A DNA stretch of 64,000 nucleotides from positions 232,926,453 through 232,990,452 of the forward strand of contig CM077158.1 in assembly GCA_039583875.1 (NCBI GenBank). The letters are read 5' to 3'. Shown piece after piece: positions 41,627-51,833 of the stretch. Each line of letters begins with the position of its first letter. The first letter of the stretch is position 1. Source of the stretch: Platanthera guangdongensis. Its lineage: Eukaryota; Streptophyta; Magnoliopsida; Asparagales; Orchidaceae. The position numbers and the translations under genes were made by a program. The notes under the pieces are model-generated. The model saw nothing but the letters and a program-made list of their open reading frames with translations, made no database searches and had not been told where the DNA came from.

Positions 41627-44600
41627 ATGGCTTTCTTGTCCTCCAGCCTGTCCGCCTCCGTGGTCACCTCTTCTGGTAGTGCTCATGTTGTTACTCGCGG
41701 AAGATGGCTAATCGACTCTGGTGCAACAAATCATATGACAGGCAATCCTCAATGTTTCTCTCTTCTTGACACACATGCTCAGTTGCCCCCGGTCATTGTT
41801 GCTTATGGATCTCCCTCCCCGGTCCATGGGACGGGCATGGTTCAAGTCACTCCATCTCTCTGCCTGGCTGATACCCTCTATGTGCCCAAGTTTCCGTGCA
41901 ATTTATTATCGGTTACTTCTTTATGCAAGCAACTACGGTGTTCTGTCATATTCACCCCTACCTCTTGTGCTTTTCAGGATCCGGACTCCCAACGGACGAT
42001 TGCTACCGGGACTGAGAGTGGTGGCCTCTACTTCCTCGACAACGTTTCTGCTCTATCCGCCTTCTCCTCCTCCTCTACAGATCTTCTCCAATGGCATCTT
42101 CGCCTTGGACATGCTCCTCCCCGAATTCTACGCCAGCTCCTGCCGCACCTCCCTCCTCATCATCCTCCTCTAAATTGTGATGCATGTCAACTTGGCAAAC
42201 ATCACCGCTCATCCTTCCCACCAACGCAAAGTCGGGGCTCTTCCCGTCCGTTCGACCTCGTTCACTCTGACATATGGGGTCCCGCTCCTAACCTCACCAT
42301 CGGTCGGGGTAGTTCCTATTTTGTCACCTTCATTGATGATTTCTCTCGATGTACGTGGGTATATCTTCTCAAAGATCGCTCCGAGCTGTTCTCTGTTTGG
42401 ACCTCCTTTTATTCTATAGTTAAGACTCAGTTTGATACGTCTATTAAACTCCTTCGTTCTGACAATGCTAAGGAGTATCTTAGCCACGACTTCTCCTCCT
42501 TTTGTATTCACCATGGTGTTATTCGTCAAACAAGTTATGTCTACACCTCACAACAAAATGGGGTGGCGGAACGCAAAAACCGTCACCTCCTTGATGTCGC
42601 TCGCACTATGATGACTCAAATGCATGTTCCTCGCTCCTATTGGGGCTATGCTGTCCTCCTCTCCTGCTATCTCATCAATCGTCTTCCCTCCACAGTTCTC
42701 CACGGTGCTACCCCCTTCTCCATTCTGTATCCGGACAAGGATCCCTTTCCTCTTCCTCTGCACATCTTTGGGTGCACCGCTTTTGTGCACTCTCCCACTG
42801 CCACCCGTGATAAACTCTCACCACGTGCCACCAAATGTGTCTTTCTGGGCTACTCTCCCACTCAGAAAGGATATTGTTGCTTTGACCCTGTTACCCGCAA
42901 GAAATTTGTCTCTGCGGATGTCACCTTCTTTGCCAATGCATCTTACTTCTCTCCCGCTTCCTCTTCTACTCCTCCTGATCCTACTTCTCATACAAACTCA
43001 TTCATTCCCTCTGCTCCCACTGATGTTCCGCCCTCTCCACCCACTCCACCGTCTTCCCCATCCTCCTCATCTCCACCCTCTACTCCGCTTTCTCCTTCCA
43101 CTCCGCTGCCATCTCTCTCTACTCCCGGGCCAGCTCTCTCCACCACGGATACTCCGGATATTGAGGCACCTGCTGACCTGGATCTCCCGATTGCTCTTCG
43201 CAAAGGGGTTCGGACCTGTACCCAACACCCGCTTGCTGCAGTTGTTTCCTACGATCGTCTTACCCCTGCTCGCAGGGCTTTTGCACTGGCTATCTCGGCC
43301 ACTGCCACCCCCCGTTCCTACCAGGAGGCCCTTACTATTCCTCATTGGAAAGTTGCCATGGATGAGGAGATTGCTACTCTCACTGAACGGGGTACCTGGA
43401 CCCTTGTTCCTCCTCCTTTCGGCACAGATGTTGTTGGTTGTCGCTGGGTCTTCGTGGTGAAGTTTCTCCCAGATGGCAGTGTGGATCGTTATAAGGCTCG
43501 CCTGGTTGCCAAGGGTTTTACCCAAACTTATGGGATTGATTACTTTGACACTTTCTCTCCCGTGGCTCGTCTCAGCACTATTCGGGTTCTTCTCTCTGTG
43601 GCTGTCAACCGGGACTGGCCCATCTCGCAGTTAGATGTTAAGAATGCCTTCCTCTATGGTGATCTGCAGGAGGATGTTTACATGGAGCAACCTCCTGGGT
43701 ATGTTGCTCAGGGGGAGACACGGGTATGCCGGCTAAAGAAGGCTATCTATGGCCTCAAGCAGAGTCCTCGTGCCTGGTTTGACAAGTTCAGTGGCATTGT
43801 TGCGGCCATTGGTTTTACAAGAAGCTCAGCAGATCACTCCTTGTTTGTTCGGAAAACTGCCTCTGGTCTTGTTGTTCTTGCGGTTTATGTTGATGACATT
43901 CTTCTTACTGGCGATGACCAGGATGGGATATTGATGACCAAGAAACACCTTCGTCAACATCTGGTCACAAAGGATATGGGCTCCCCGAAATACTTTCTGG
44001 GGATTGAAATCTCTAGAAAGCCCAACTCCGTGGTCCTTTCCCAACGGAAGTATGCTCTTGATCTTTTAAAAGAGGCAGGACTGACTGGTGCTAAACCTGC
44101 ACGTTGTCCTATGGCTGCTGGAGAAGACAAAACTTGGACAGACGACTCGCCTCTTCTCTCCGATCTTACGAGATACCGGCATCTGGTGGGCAAGCTCATA
44201 TATCTCACGGTAACCAGACCCGACATCTCTTATGCTGTTGGCAAGGTGAGTCAGTTCATGCAAGCTCCGAGGGAGTGTCATCTACAATCTGCTCTGAGGA
44301 TATTAGAATATATTAAAGCTGCTCCAGGGAAAGGACTCCTATTTCAGAAGAATGGTCACCTAAGGGTTGAAGCTTACTCTGATTCAAGCTATGCGGATGA
44401 CAAAGGGGACCGCAAATCGACTTCAGGTTTATGCACATTTGTTAGAGGCAATCTTGTGAGTTGGAAGAGCAAGAAACAGTCTGTCGTTTCCAGGTCTAGT
44501 GCAGAGGCGGAATATCGCAGCATGGCATCGACTACATGTGAGTTGAAGTGGTTGCGGGCTCTCATGCTTGACTTAGGAGAGGTTTACAACTATCCTCTTC

Positions 44601-44842
44601 CTATGTTCTGTGACAACAAGGTCGCGATACACATTTCCAAAAATCCGGTTTTTCATGAGAGAACAAAACACATAGAAGTCGACTGTCATTTTATTCGGGA
44701 AGAAATATTGAAGAAACAGATTTGCACTCCATTTGTCACTTCCGACAATGAGTTGGCAGATGTCTTCACCAAGCCGGTGTCCGCTTCCTTTTTCCACATC
44801 TGCGACAAGCTGGGCATGATCGATATATATGCTCCAGCTTGA
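41627..44842 (+). CDS. pol: C1 copia pol polyprotein (1071 aa, intact)
   Basis: One uninterrupted frame. Protease: LIDSGATNHM (residues 28-37). Integrase: zinc region WHLRLGH (about 156) to CDACQLGKHH, then catalytic Asp in VHSDIWGP (~214), Asp in LRSDNAKEY (~278) and Glu in QNGVAERKNR (~314), which gives the D-x35-E spacing. A Ser/Pro-rich linker spans about 445-520. RT: WVFVVKFLPDGSVDRYKARL, LDVKNAFLYGDL, and the YVDD catalytic box at about 753-756. RNase H: YSDSSYADD (~918), SSAEAEYRSM, HERTKHIEVDCHFIRE. All catalytic residues are present. RE1/Tnt1-type copia polyproteins are usually 1300-1450 aa because gag is fused upstream; here it is missing. The first Met is close to protease, so the true start is uncertain. 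Confidence 0.95.
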   Translation: MAFLSSSLSASVVTSSGSAHVVTRGRWLIDSGATNHMTGNPQCFSLLDTHAQLPPVIVAYGSPSPVHGTGMVQVTPSLCLADTLYVPKFPCNLLSVTSLCKQLRCSVIFTPTSCAFQDPDSQRTIATGTESGGLYFLDNVSALSAFSSSSTDLLQWHLRLGHAPPRILRQLLPHLPPHHPPLNCDACQLGKHHRSSFPPTQSRGSSRPFDLVHSDIWGPAPNLTIGRGSSYFVTFIDDFSRCTWVYLLKDRSELFSVWTSFYSIVKTQFDTSIKLLRSDNAKEYLSHDFSSFCIHHGVIRQTSYVYTSQQNGVAERKNRHLLDVARTMMTQMHVPRSYWGYAVLLSCYLINRLPSTVLHGATPFSILYPDKDPFPLPLHIFGCTAFVHSPTATRDKLSPRATKCVFLGYSPTQKGYCCFDPVTRKKFVSADVTFFANASYFSPASSSTPPDPTSHTNSFIPSAPTDVPPSPPTPPSSPSSSSPPSTPLSPSTPLPSLSTPGPALSTTDTPDIEAPADLDLPIALRKGVRTCTQHPLAAVVSYDRLTPARRAFALAISATATPRSYQEALTIPHWKVAMDEEIATLTERGTWTLVPPPFGTDVVGCRWVFVVKFLPDGSVDRYKARLVAKGFTQTYGIDYFDTFSPVARLSTIRVLLSVAVNRDWPISQLDVKNAFLYGDLQEDVYMEQPPGYVAQGETRVCRLKKAIYGLKQSPRAWFDKFSGIVAAIGFTRSSADHSLFVRKTASGLVVLAVYVDDILLTGDDQDGILMTKKHLRQHLVTKDMGSPKYFLGIEISRKPNSVVLSQRKYALDLLKEAGLTGAKPARCPMAAGEDKTWTDDSPLLSDLTRYRHLVGKLIYLTVTRPDISYAVGKVSQFMQAPRECHLQSALRILEYIKAAPGKGLLFQKNGHLRVEAYSDSSYADDKGDRKSTSGLCTFVRGNLVSWKSKKQSVVSRSSAEAEYRSMASTTCELKWLRALMLDLGEVYNYPLPMFCDNKVAIHISKNPVFHERTKHIEVDCHFIREEILKKQICTPFVTSDNELADVFTKPVSASFFHICDKLGMIDIYAPA

Positions 44843-44849
44843 GGGGGAG
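44839..44849 (+). other. Polypurine tract of C1
   Basis: ttgagggggag directly before the 3' LTR; it overlaps the pol stop codon. Confidence 0.85.
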
Positions 44850-45210
44850 TGTTGAAGTTGGTGACCGGGAGGTCTGGCGGTTTGTCTTGGCGGGTTGAAG
44901 ACCGCGCGGTCTGGCGGTTTGTCTCAGCCGGCTTGGAGACCGGGCGGTCTGGCGGTCTACCCTGGCAGTCTCTTTTCCTCTCTGGTGGTAGCCGTGCGGT
45001 TAGCCCTGCTGTCTAACCGCGCGGCTTGTGCGGTTTGTTTTGTATAGTCCGCTTAGTCCTGTAAATTTTAGTCCCACATCTCTTATTTGTATTCTCTCAT
45101 CTCTCCTCCATTCTATATAAGGGAGGGCATACCTTTGTAATAGATACCTTTTTCGGATAATAAAATTTCAGTTAAAACCATTTCGGTTTGTTTTCTGTTC
45201 GGTTTCTACA
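44850..45210 (+). mobile_element. 3' LTR of C1 (361 bp)
   Basis: Identical in length to the 5' LTR and differing by two substitutions (gaccgggagg for gaccgggcgg; gtagccgtg for gtagtcgtg). Followed by the gggat duplication. Confidence 0.95.
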
Positions 45211-45215
45211 GGGAT

Positions 45216-46713
45216 GGACAATGCAATCACCAACAGTTATTTTTTCTGTAGTCTCTATAGTTGTATCTGTATCTGTAACCATGTATATAGCTGAATCTGT
45301 TTCTTCTGCTGCTGAAACTGGAAATGCTTCTTCATTGAGCATCTCCCCCTGCCTGATTTCAGTGGTAGCTGCAATCAGGGCCCTAGTAGAAGAAGTAGGG
45401 ACAGATGAGGCAGCAATGAGGGCAGTAAGAGAAGAAATGAAATTAGCAAGAGGTGTAATAGCCTCTGCTATAAGAGTCTTAATCACTGGAGTGATGTGCT
45501 CCAGGATGGTGGACAGGGAGGGAGAAACTGTATCCATAAACTCAGGTGGAGTTTGAGTGGATACAGATGGAGGAGCAGAAGGTATGACATCTGGAATGAT
45601 GCCATCCTGTGGAGATGATGGGGCAGGGGATGGTGTTGGACTGGGAATGTCATGGATAGGAGAGGTGGGTATAGTTGGTAATGAGGTGATTAGATTAAAG
45701 GTGGGGGATGACAAGAATGATTCAGTGGTTATGTCTTGTAGGTGGGATGGTATAAGAGATTGAGGAGGTGTGATGCGTTGTGGAGATTGAATAGGTGTTG
45801 GCAGATGTGTTGATGAAGGGATGGAGAGGGATGGTGGTTGCAGAGGAGGAGGTGAAGATGGCTGGGGAGATGGAAGAGTTTTTGTTGGAAGGGATGTTGT
45901 TAAAGAAGGAGGTGGAAGAGGAACTTCTTCAGCACTAGGGTGGGGAGTGGCTGTTTCAGCCCTGGTGCCCTCAGAAAGCCTGGAGGAGGAGGAAGCCTTA
46001 GAAGGTTTTGTGATTCTCCTCTCCCATCTGCCGAACAGGGCAGAGGTTAACCTTTTGGAGGCATTTATGAACACTGTTGTGGAAACCAGATGTTTAGATG
46101 CCTTGTCTTGCAGAAAGATCCCGAAAACTCGTCCAAAATAGACCTCTTTCTTGTTATTCTTCTTTTTAAGAAGGTCAAACAATAACTTGCCCCAATTTAT
46201 TTCTTTCTTTTCTACTAAGGCACCCATCACCAAGAACTGGTGCCTGGTGATGTAGTCATGTACTGTATGTTTGCCCAGCAGCACCTTCCCGACTACATCT
46301 GCTAAGAACTTGTATTCAACAAACAAGTTCTTCTTCAACAACTTGTTAGGGTTATCTCCAGAATGACCCATTTTGATCAATATATTATTATATTCCTCAG
46401 AGTCCATTTCTATCTCTTCATTACCATTCAGTAGACCGAAAATGTCAGTTAGTATAGTAGGGGAAAGGGAAACTTCATTACCAGAAATTGTTCCCGTCAT
46501 AATATCTTCAAATGTTGTGGATGTAAAGACCCATTCTTTGATCTCAGTCATAGCAATCTTGATGCGGCGGGTAATGAAGTTCTGCAGATTCTGCTTTGCA
46601 AATAGTTTCGGAATTTTTACAAATATCGGGTTAGAATGTTGAAAAGATTTGAAGTCTATGTCAAAACCCATGTCAAATTTCATTGTGGAAAGAGCGCTTG
46701 CCGGAATCGCCAT
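45216..46713 (-). pseudogene. S2 third ORF (envelope position), N-terminal part
   Basis: Minus-strand frame open for the whole segment; the likely start is MAIPASALSTMKFD at 46713 (the frame stays open upstream to 46995, but that part is motif-rich spacer). N-terminal half: globular, with IPKLFAKQNLQNFITRR, EIEMDSEEYNNILIKMGHSG, FLADVVGKVLLGKHTVHDYI and VEKKEINWGKLLFDLLKKK. This type of plant 'transposon protein' domain is often found after pol in Sireviruses (recalled, not searched). C-terminal half: long Pro/Ser/Thr-rich stretch, then a hydrophobic segment near LIAEAITPLANFISSLTALI. Broken by C1 at 45215/45216. Role unknown. Confidence 0.7.
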
Positions 46714-47160
46714 GAGTGCACCTGCAAGAGAGAAACAAAGATCAAGTGCAAAGGAACTGAAAGCGCAGGACGGAGGTCGAAGAAAACCTAGATATAAGGT
46801 TTTCAGAATATGAACCGGCAGACTCTGTTCGACGAATAGTAAAAATTCTTCGATCTGAGTTCGACGAAATATTTTAATGGAAAATGAATTCGTCAATCTC
46901 ATTCTGAAGAAGATGAATAAATCGTCGATCTCAGTTTGACGATAAATTCTCTGAAGCATGGATCGTCGATCTCCGTTCGACGAAAACTGTTTCACTAAAA
47001 AGTGAACGTCGAACTCCGTTTGACGAACTCTTCACGAGGAGTTCACAGATCGTCGATCTCCATTCGACGAACTGTTAACAAATCGTCGATCGCAGACAAA
47101 ATTTAAATTAACTCATCTCCATTGATCATTCCTAACTGATTTAAGAAAAATAGATGTTTC
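46714..47160 (-). repeat. Pol-to-third-ORF spacer with TCGTCGA/TCGACGA motifs
   Basis: Eight or more copies of tcgtcgatct and ttcgacgaa in 46830-47095, arranged as inverted pairs (for example tcgtcgatctccgttcgacg near 46968). Same motif as in the LTR and gag of this family. The open frame through it is read as incidental. Confidence 0.75.
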
Positions 47161-47195
47161 TTCTCATCCAATTGCTTGGTGAAGATGTCTGCCCT

Positions 47196-48700
47196 TTATA
47201 AATCAGTGGAAATAAAGACAAGATTAATTTTCTTTTTGTCTACAGAGTCTCTAATGAAATGGTGTCTTATTTCTATATGCTTGGTCCTACTATGATGCAC
47301 TGGATTTTGTGTTATTGATATAGCACTGGTACTATCATAATATATAATTGAATTATTTAAGTTGTATCTATAATCCATTAGTTGGTTTTATATTCACAAG
47401 ACCTGTGAGCAACAACTGCTAGCAGCTATGTATTCTGCTTCTGCAGTTGATGTGGACACAGATGTTTGCTTTTTATAGAAACAGGACACAAGCCTATCAC
47501 CTAGGAATTGGCATGTTCCTGTTGTGCTTTTTTTGTCCACTCTATATCCAGCATAGTCAGTATATAAAAATCCAGTTAAGCCAAATTCTGACTCTGATGG
47601 ATATAGAATTCCTAGATTTGGACAACCCTTTATATATCTCAAAATCCTTTTTAACAAAATATAGTGAGATTCTTTAGGGTTCACTTGCAACCTAGCACAA
47701 ATGCATGTAGCAAACATGACGTCTGGCCTACTTGCCGTGAGATATAATATGTACCAACAATGACCCTATACAACTTCTGATCAACAGATTTTCCATGCTC
47801 ATCAGAATCTATGACAGCATTTGTAGCCATGGGTGTCTTCATAGCTGAGGCATCACGCATCCCAAATCTTTTAATAAGCTCATTGACATATTTAAATTGG
47901 GAGATGAAGATACCATCAGATGATTGCTTCACTTAGAGACCAAGGAAATATGAAAGTTCACTCATGCTACTCATCTCAAACTTTAATTGCATAAGGTTAG
48001 AGAACCTTTTGCATAGTTTGGGATCAGTTGAGCCAAAAATAATACCATCTACATAAATTTGTACTAATAAGATTTTATCTTTATGATTCTTAATGAAAAG
48101 AGTCCTATCTACAATGCCTTTATAAAATTTATGCTCTAACAAGAAGCTAGCTAAGGTCTCATACCAAGCTCTTGGAGCTTGCTTTAAACAATAGAGAGCT
48201 TTATGCAATCTAAAGACATAAGAGGGATAGGTTGGAGAGATAAAACCTGGTGGTTGCTCCATATATACTTCTTATTTTAGATCACCATTTAGAAAATAAC
48301 TTTTAACATCCATTTGATAGACTTTGAACTTTTTGAATGCAGCATATGCAAGGAAGATTCTTATAGCCTCAAGTCATGCAATAGGAGCAAATGTTTGATC
48401 ATAATCAATGCCTTCCTCTTGCATATAGCCTTGAGCTACTAGCCTTGCCTTGTTCCTCATAATGTTGCCTTCTGCATCCAACTTATTTCTGAACACCCAT
48501 TTGGTTCCAATGACTGGGTAGTCTTTGGGTCTAGGAATCAAATCTCAAACTCTACATCTCTCAAATTGATTGAGCTCCTCTTGCATTACAATGATCCAGT
48601 GGGGATCTTGCTCTGCATCTTTAATGGATTGGGGCTCAAGTTGAGAGAGGAAACAAGCAAACATCAAGTCAGGGTTGAGTTGATGTCTTGTTTGCACAAC
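47196..48700 (-). pseudogene. pol: S2 copia RT and RNase H
   Basis: RT segments: MEQPPGFISPTYPSYVFRLH (from 48262), KALYCLKQAPRAWYETL, and the catalytic box, which reads YVDG instead of YVDD (about 48055), so one catalytic Asp is lost. Then FEMSSMSELSYFLGL and a stop at about 47933. RNase H: LRYIKGCPNLGI, LYTDYAGYRVDKKSTTG, STSTAEAEYIAASSC, and SRTKHIEIRHHFIRD. The N-terminal half of RT (48263-48700) has many stops. Non-functional. Confidence 0.85.
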
Positions 48701-48717
48701 AGCTGAAATGTCTCCAA

Positions 48718-50277
48718 TCACTTGAGATCTAGGATGATCTCTAAGTGTGACAAAATCAGTGGGAGGAGCTGGTTGGGCAACAGCTTGGGGAATAACTCCT
48801 CTTGTGGAATTTCATTAGCTGTTGGATAGGGTTCGGTCACCTCTAAACTTTCTTCTTCACTTTCTTTTACAACTTGTGGAGTGGGATGTATTGGAACCTC
48901 TTGGGTGAGGCTTAGATCATCCAATTTCTCACACAAGTGAGGTACCTGTAAAGTGTTGTTAGTAGAAATTTCTTTCTCCTTATAAGACATATTAGCTTCA
49001 TCAAAAGTCACATGAATAGATTACTCCATTTTTAAAGTAGATTTATTAAACACCCTATAAGCTTTGCTGACTTGGGAATATCCTAGAAAAATTCCCTCTA
49101 CAGCCTTAGCTTCAAACTTTCTAATATATTTCTTGTCATTATTATGAATATAGCATATGCAACCAAATATTTTAAAATAGGTGATTTTAGGTTTCTTCCC
49201 TTTAAGCAATTCATGAGGAGTCTTATTTTTAAGTTTATATATTAGGCTTCTGTTCAGTACATAGTTTGTTGTGCTCACAGTCTCTGCCCAAAAAGATAGG
49301 GGCATGTAAGCATCTGCAAGTAATGTGCCTGCAGCTTCAATTAGGGTTCTTTTTTTCCTTTCAGCTACCCCATTTTGTTGAGGAGTTCTAGGAGCTGAGA
49401 AGCAATGCATGATACCTTCCTTCTCACAGAACTCATGCATAAGAAGAGACTCACACTCAGTACCATGATCACTTCTGATCAATACAACTTGAGTAGAGTA
49501 CTCAATCTGTATGTTCTTGAGAAAATCTGTAAGAACCTTGAATGTATCTAACTTAGATCTTAGAAAGAACACTCAAGTGAATCTTTAGAAGTCATCTATA
49601 ATAACTAGAGTATAAGATTTCCCTCCTAGGCTTTGTACAACAATTGGGCCAAAAAGGTCCATGTGTAGCAAGTACAAGATCCTAGGTGAATCACTCTTAT
49701 TAACTGATTTAAAACTAGATTTAGTTTGCTTTCTTAATTGACAAGCCCTGCAGAGGCCTTCCTTCTTGTAGGGACCAGAAGGTAATCCTCTAACAAGATT
49801 GTCTTTAGATAACCTAGCAATATTTTTCATATTAATATGTCCTAATCTTTTATGTCACAAATCATTCTGATTGCTAACAAGATTAAGTAAACATATATCC
49901 GATGTCGCAGATTGAAAATTAACTACATATATGTTGTCTTATCTATTTCCAATTAAAACAGTTTGATTTTCTTTAGTAGAAATAATACAAGAGCTTGAGT
50001 AAAAAGATACCTAATAACCTTCATCACATAGTTGACTTATGGAGATGAGGTTATGTATCAGTCCACTTACATATGTAACCTTTTTGAAAGTAATTGCTCC
50101 AATCTTAACTTCTCCAAAGCCTTCAGACTGGCCACAATTTGAGTCACCAAAGATCACCTTTGGTCCCAGGTTGGACTTATAATTATTTAGGTTGTCCTTA
50201 CTGCCAGTCATATTCTTGGAGCATCCACTGTCCAAATACCATTGTTGATTAAAAGCTGGATAGCTCTTTACCTGCAA
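48718..50277 (-). pseudogene. pol: S2 copia protease and integrase
   Basis: Protease WYLDSGCSKNMTGS (from about 50240) with the DSG active site intact. Integrase: the zinc-binding part is poorly kept (KEGLCRACQLRKQTKS), then LHMDLFGPIVV (first Asp), LIRSDHGTECESLL (second Asp), QQNGVAERKKRTLIEA (Glu), GIFLGYSQVSKAYRVFN. Between 48718 and 49011 is the acidic, Pro-containing linker to RT. Stops at about 49020, 49580 and 50000 break the frame. Confidence 0.85.
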
Positions 50278-50309
50278 AGTAAAAAATTAGTTATTTTTGA
50301 CCCAAATTA

Positions 50310-50965
50310 CCTTGGGCCCTTTATTTTTCTGATATGAGAAACTTGATATAACAGAAAATTCAGGTTGAGATTTATATCAGGGATGGTATCTCCTAGGTGG
50401 AATTTCCCAATTAGCAAATGGATTAATAGGTCTTCTAGGTTGATTAAAATTTCTGTTAAAGTTATGATTTTTATTAAGTCTGACTGGGTTCGACGAAATA
50501 TTGTAAGTTCGTCGATCGGAGTTCGATGAGATGGGATGAGATCGTCGATCTCTGCTCTGAGAATGAATACATTCATTTTCTGTGCCCCAAATTCGTCGAT
50601 CTCTGCTCGAAGAACCATACAAGATTCATCGATCGCAGTAAGACGAATTATTATGGCTAATGTTGCGTTCATAGATCGTCGATCGGATTTCGACGAACTA
50701 GCCACATTTCGTCGATCTGGGTTCGACGAAATCTGTTGAACTTTGTTTTTATTTATATTTTTCTTATTTCTGTTCTTTTGATTTTTATAGTTAAGTAAAT
50801 CTTCTGTGGGTTGCTTATTGTTCATTACTTCTTTTCTTTTAGCTGAAATAAATTTTATGGGGGTTGATAATATATTTTTCTTAAGTATGGGAGGTAAGCT
50901 TGATGAAGCACCCAAGCCCAGCTTGCCATTCAGTCTGGCATTGACTATACTTGTGATGTCCATCA
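50310..50965 (-). pseudogene. gag: S2 gag, C-terminal part
   Basis: In one frame SSRDRRIWGTENECIHSQSR and NPFANWEIPPRRYHP match the end of the S1 gag (SMNRDRRSHPTSSN, FNEWIIPPRKYHP). Upstream, a Lys/Asn-rich part. A frameshift separates the two. The N-terminal part of gag is beyond T2. The region carries at least seven TCGTCGA/TCGACGA inverted motifs (50495-50735). Only the bases left of 50966 belong to S2; sequence right of that is the T2 LTR. Confidence 0.75.
50495..50735 (-). repeat. TCGTCGA...TCGACGA palindromes inside S2 gag
   Basis: Copies near 50495, 50515, 50542, 50595, 50628, 50678 and 50710, with spacers of 4-10 bases between half-sites. They encode the S-S-N-S-D-R-R residues, as in S1, although the two gags are otherwise diverged. 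Confidence 0.8.
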
Positions 50966-51639
50966 TGTTGAAGCCAAATATGACCTCAACGGGAGTTCGA
51001 AGAAAAGGGGGTGCAGCCAAAACCTACTTCTCTCAAGTCTCAACCCTCGACTGGATTCAAAGGTCCTAAAACTGACCCAAAGCCTCAGCAGGGAGGTCCA
51101 CCTCACACCCGGAAGATCTCTAAGAGCTTCCCCTCCAAAGCCAAAGATGGGCTAGGAGCTCCTCAGAAAGGCACTGGAATTTGAGAGATAATGACAGCTT
51201 GCCTTCCAAAGAGTCCTTATGGGTCTATTTATAGCATCGTGCTGACCTGAAATTACTGAAAAGCCCCTAGTTGGTCTGCCAATAGCCGAATCCCGCTGTT
51301 TTCCTGAGGGTACATGGGGTAAACTCACCTGAGGGCAATCTGGTCATTTAAACCTAGGCCCTGGGCCCCACTCGGCGAGAGTTGAGCCAGAGGACCTCCT
51401 GTCCAGAACCTGGCGCGAACGCTCTCGCCTGCTTACAGGCGAGAGCCCTCTGAGATGGGAGCCTGGCGCGATCACTCTGTTCGACGATCCGGTTGCGCTC
51501 GCCGATCTTGGATCGACGATCTGGCGCGATCGCTTCCGCCAACTTGGGCGAGATCTTCTTTTGGGCGGGAACTCCTTCGGCTAGCCCAATTGTGACCGTT
51601 GCGCCTCCTGGTCTGACTCAGTGAATATGGGGTTGTACA
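50966..51639 (-). mobile_element. 3' LTR of T2 (674 bp)
   Basis: On the plus strand it runs tgttgaagcc ... atatggggttgtaca, the reverse complement of TGTACAACCCC...GGCTTCAACA. It shares with T3 the cctcacacccggaag block and the TATA box (51225-51233, TATAAATAG on the minus strand). Confidence 0.85.
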
Positions 51640-51660
51640 CAATCCCCGCTCTTTTTGAGC
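51640..51660 (-). other. Polypurine tract of T2
   Basis: gctcaaaaagagcggggatt on the minus strand, immediately before the LTR; same as T1 and T3. Confidence 0.8.
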
Positions 51661-51752
51661 TAGCTCTGCGCTCGAAAAGATACGTCCAACCCAAAAATAT
51701 TCGCTGAGCACGTGTCAACATCAGGGAATCTTTTGGTGGGTCGTACGGTGTC

Positions 51753-51760
51753 TATAAATA
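51753..51760 (+). promoter_or_regulatory. TATA box of antisense gene A (T2)
   Basis: TATAAATA, 74 bases upstream of the ATG at 51834, lying just inside the 3' LTR and pointing into the element. T1 has the equivalent at 6683-6693. Confidence 0.65.
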
Positions 51761-51833
51761 TGTGTGCCGATAGACGGACATAACACTTCCCTTGAGTCGT
51801 CATTCTTCGCCTAAGCTCTCGCCTCCTCTCGCG

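Larger units (their letters stand above)
40646..45210 (+). mobile_element. C1: young copia element with intact pol and no gag
   Basis: LTRs of 361 bp differ at two positions only, and are flanked by gggat. Primer-binding site, intact pol frame and polypurine tract are all in place. Between the primer site and protease there are only 620 bases, which encode no gag. The element therefore has enzymes but no particle protein, yet near-identical LTRs show recent insertion. Confidence 0.95.

Noticed and set aside
41039..41711. Frames upstream of C1 pol as a candidate gag
   Set aside because: Cys/Phe/Leu-rich strings from a CG-repeat leader, no gag core or zinc knuckle, three overlapping frames with equal claim.
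42209..44797. Minus-strand frames over C1 pol
   Set aside because: Antisense shadows of the intact pol frame.
45188..46642. Plus-strand frames opposite the S2 third ORF
   Set aside because: Shadows of the minus-strand frame, Gly/Glu-rich complement of its Pro/Ser region, no promoter or homology.
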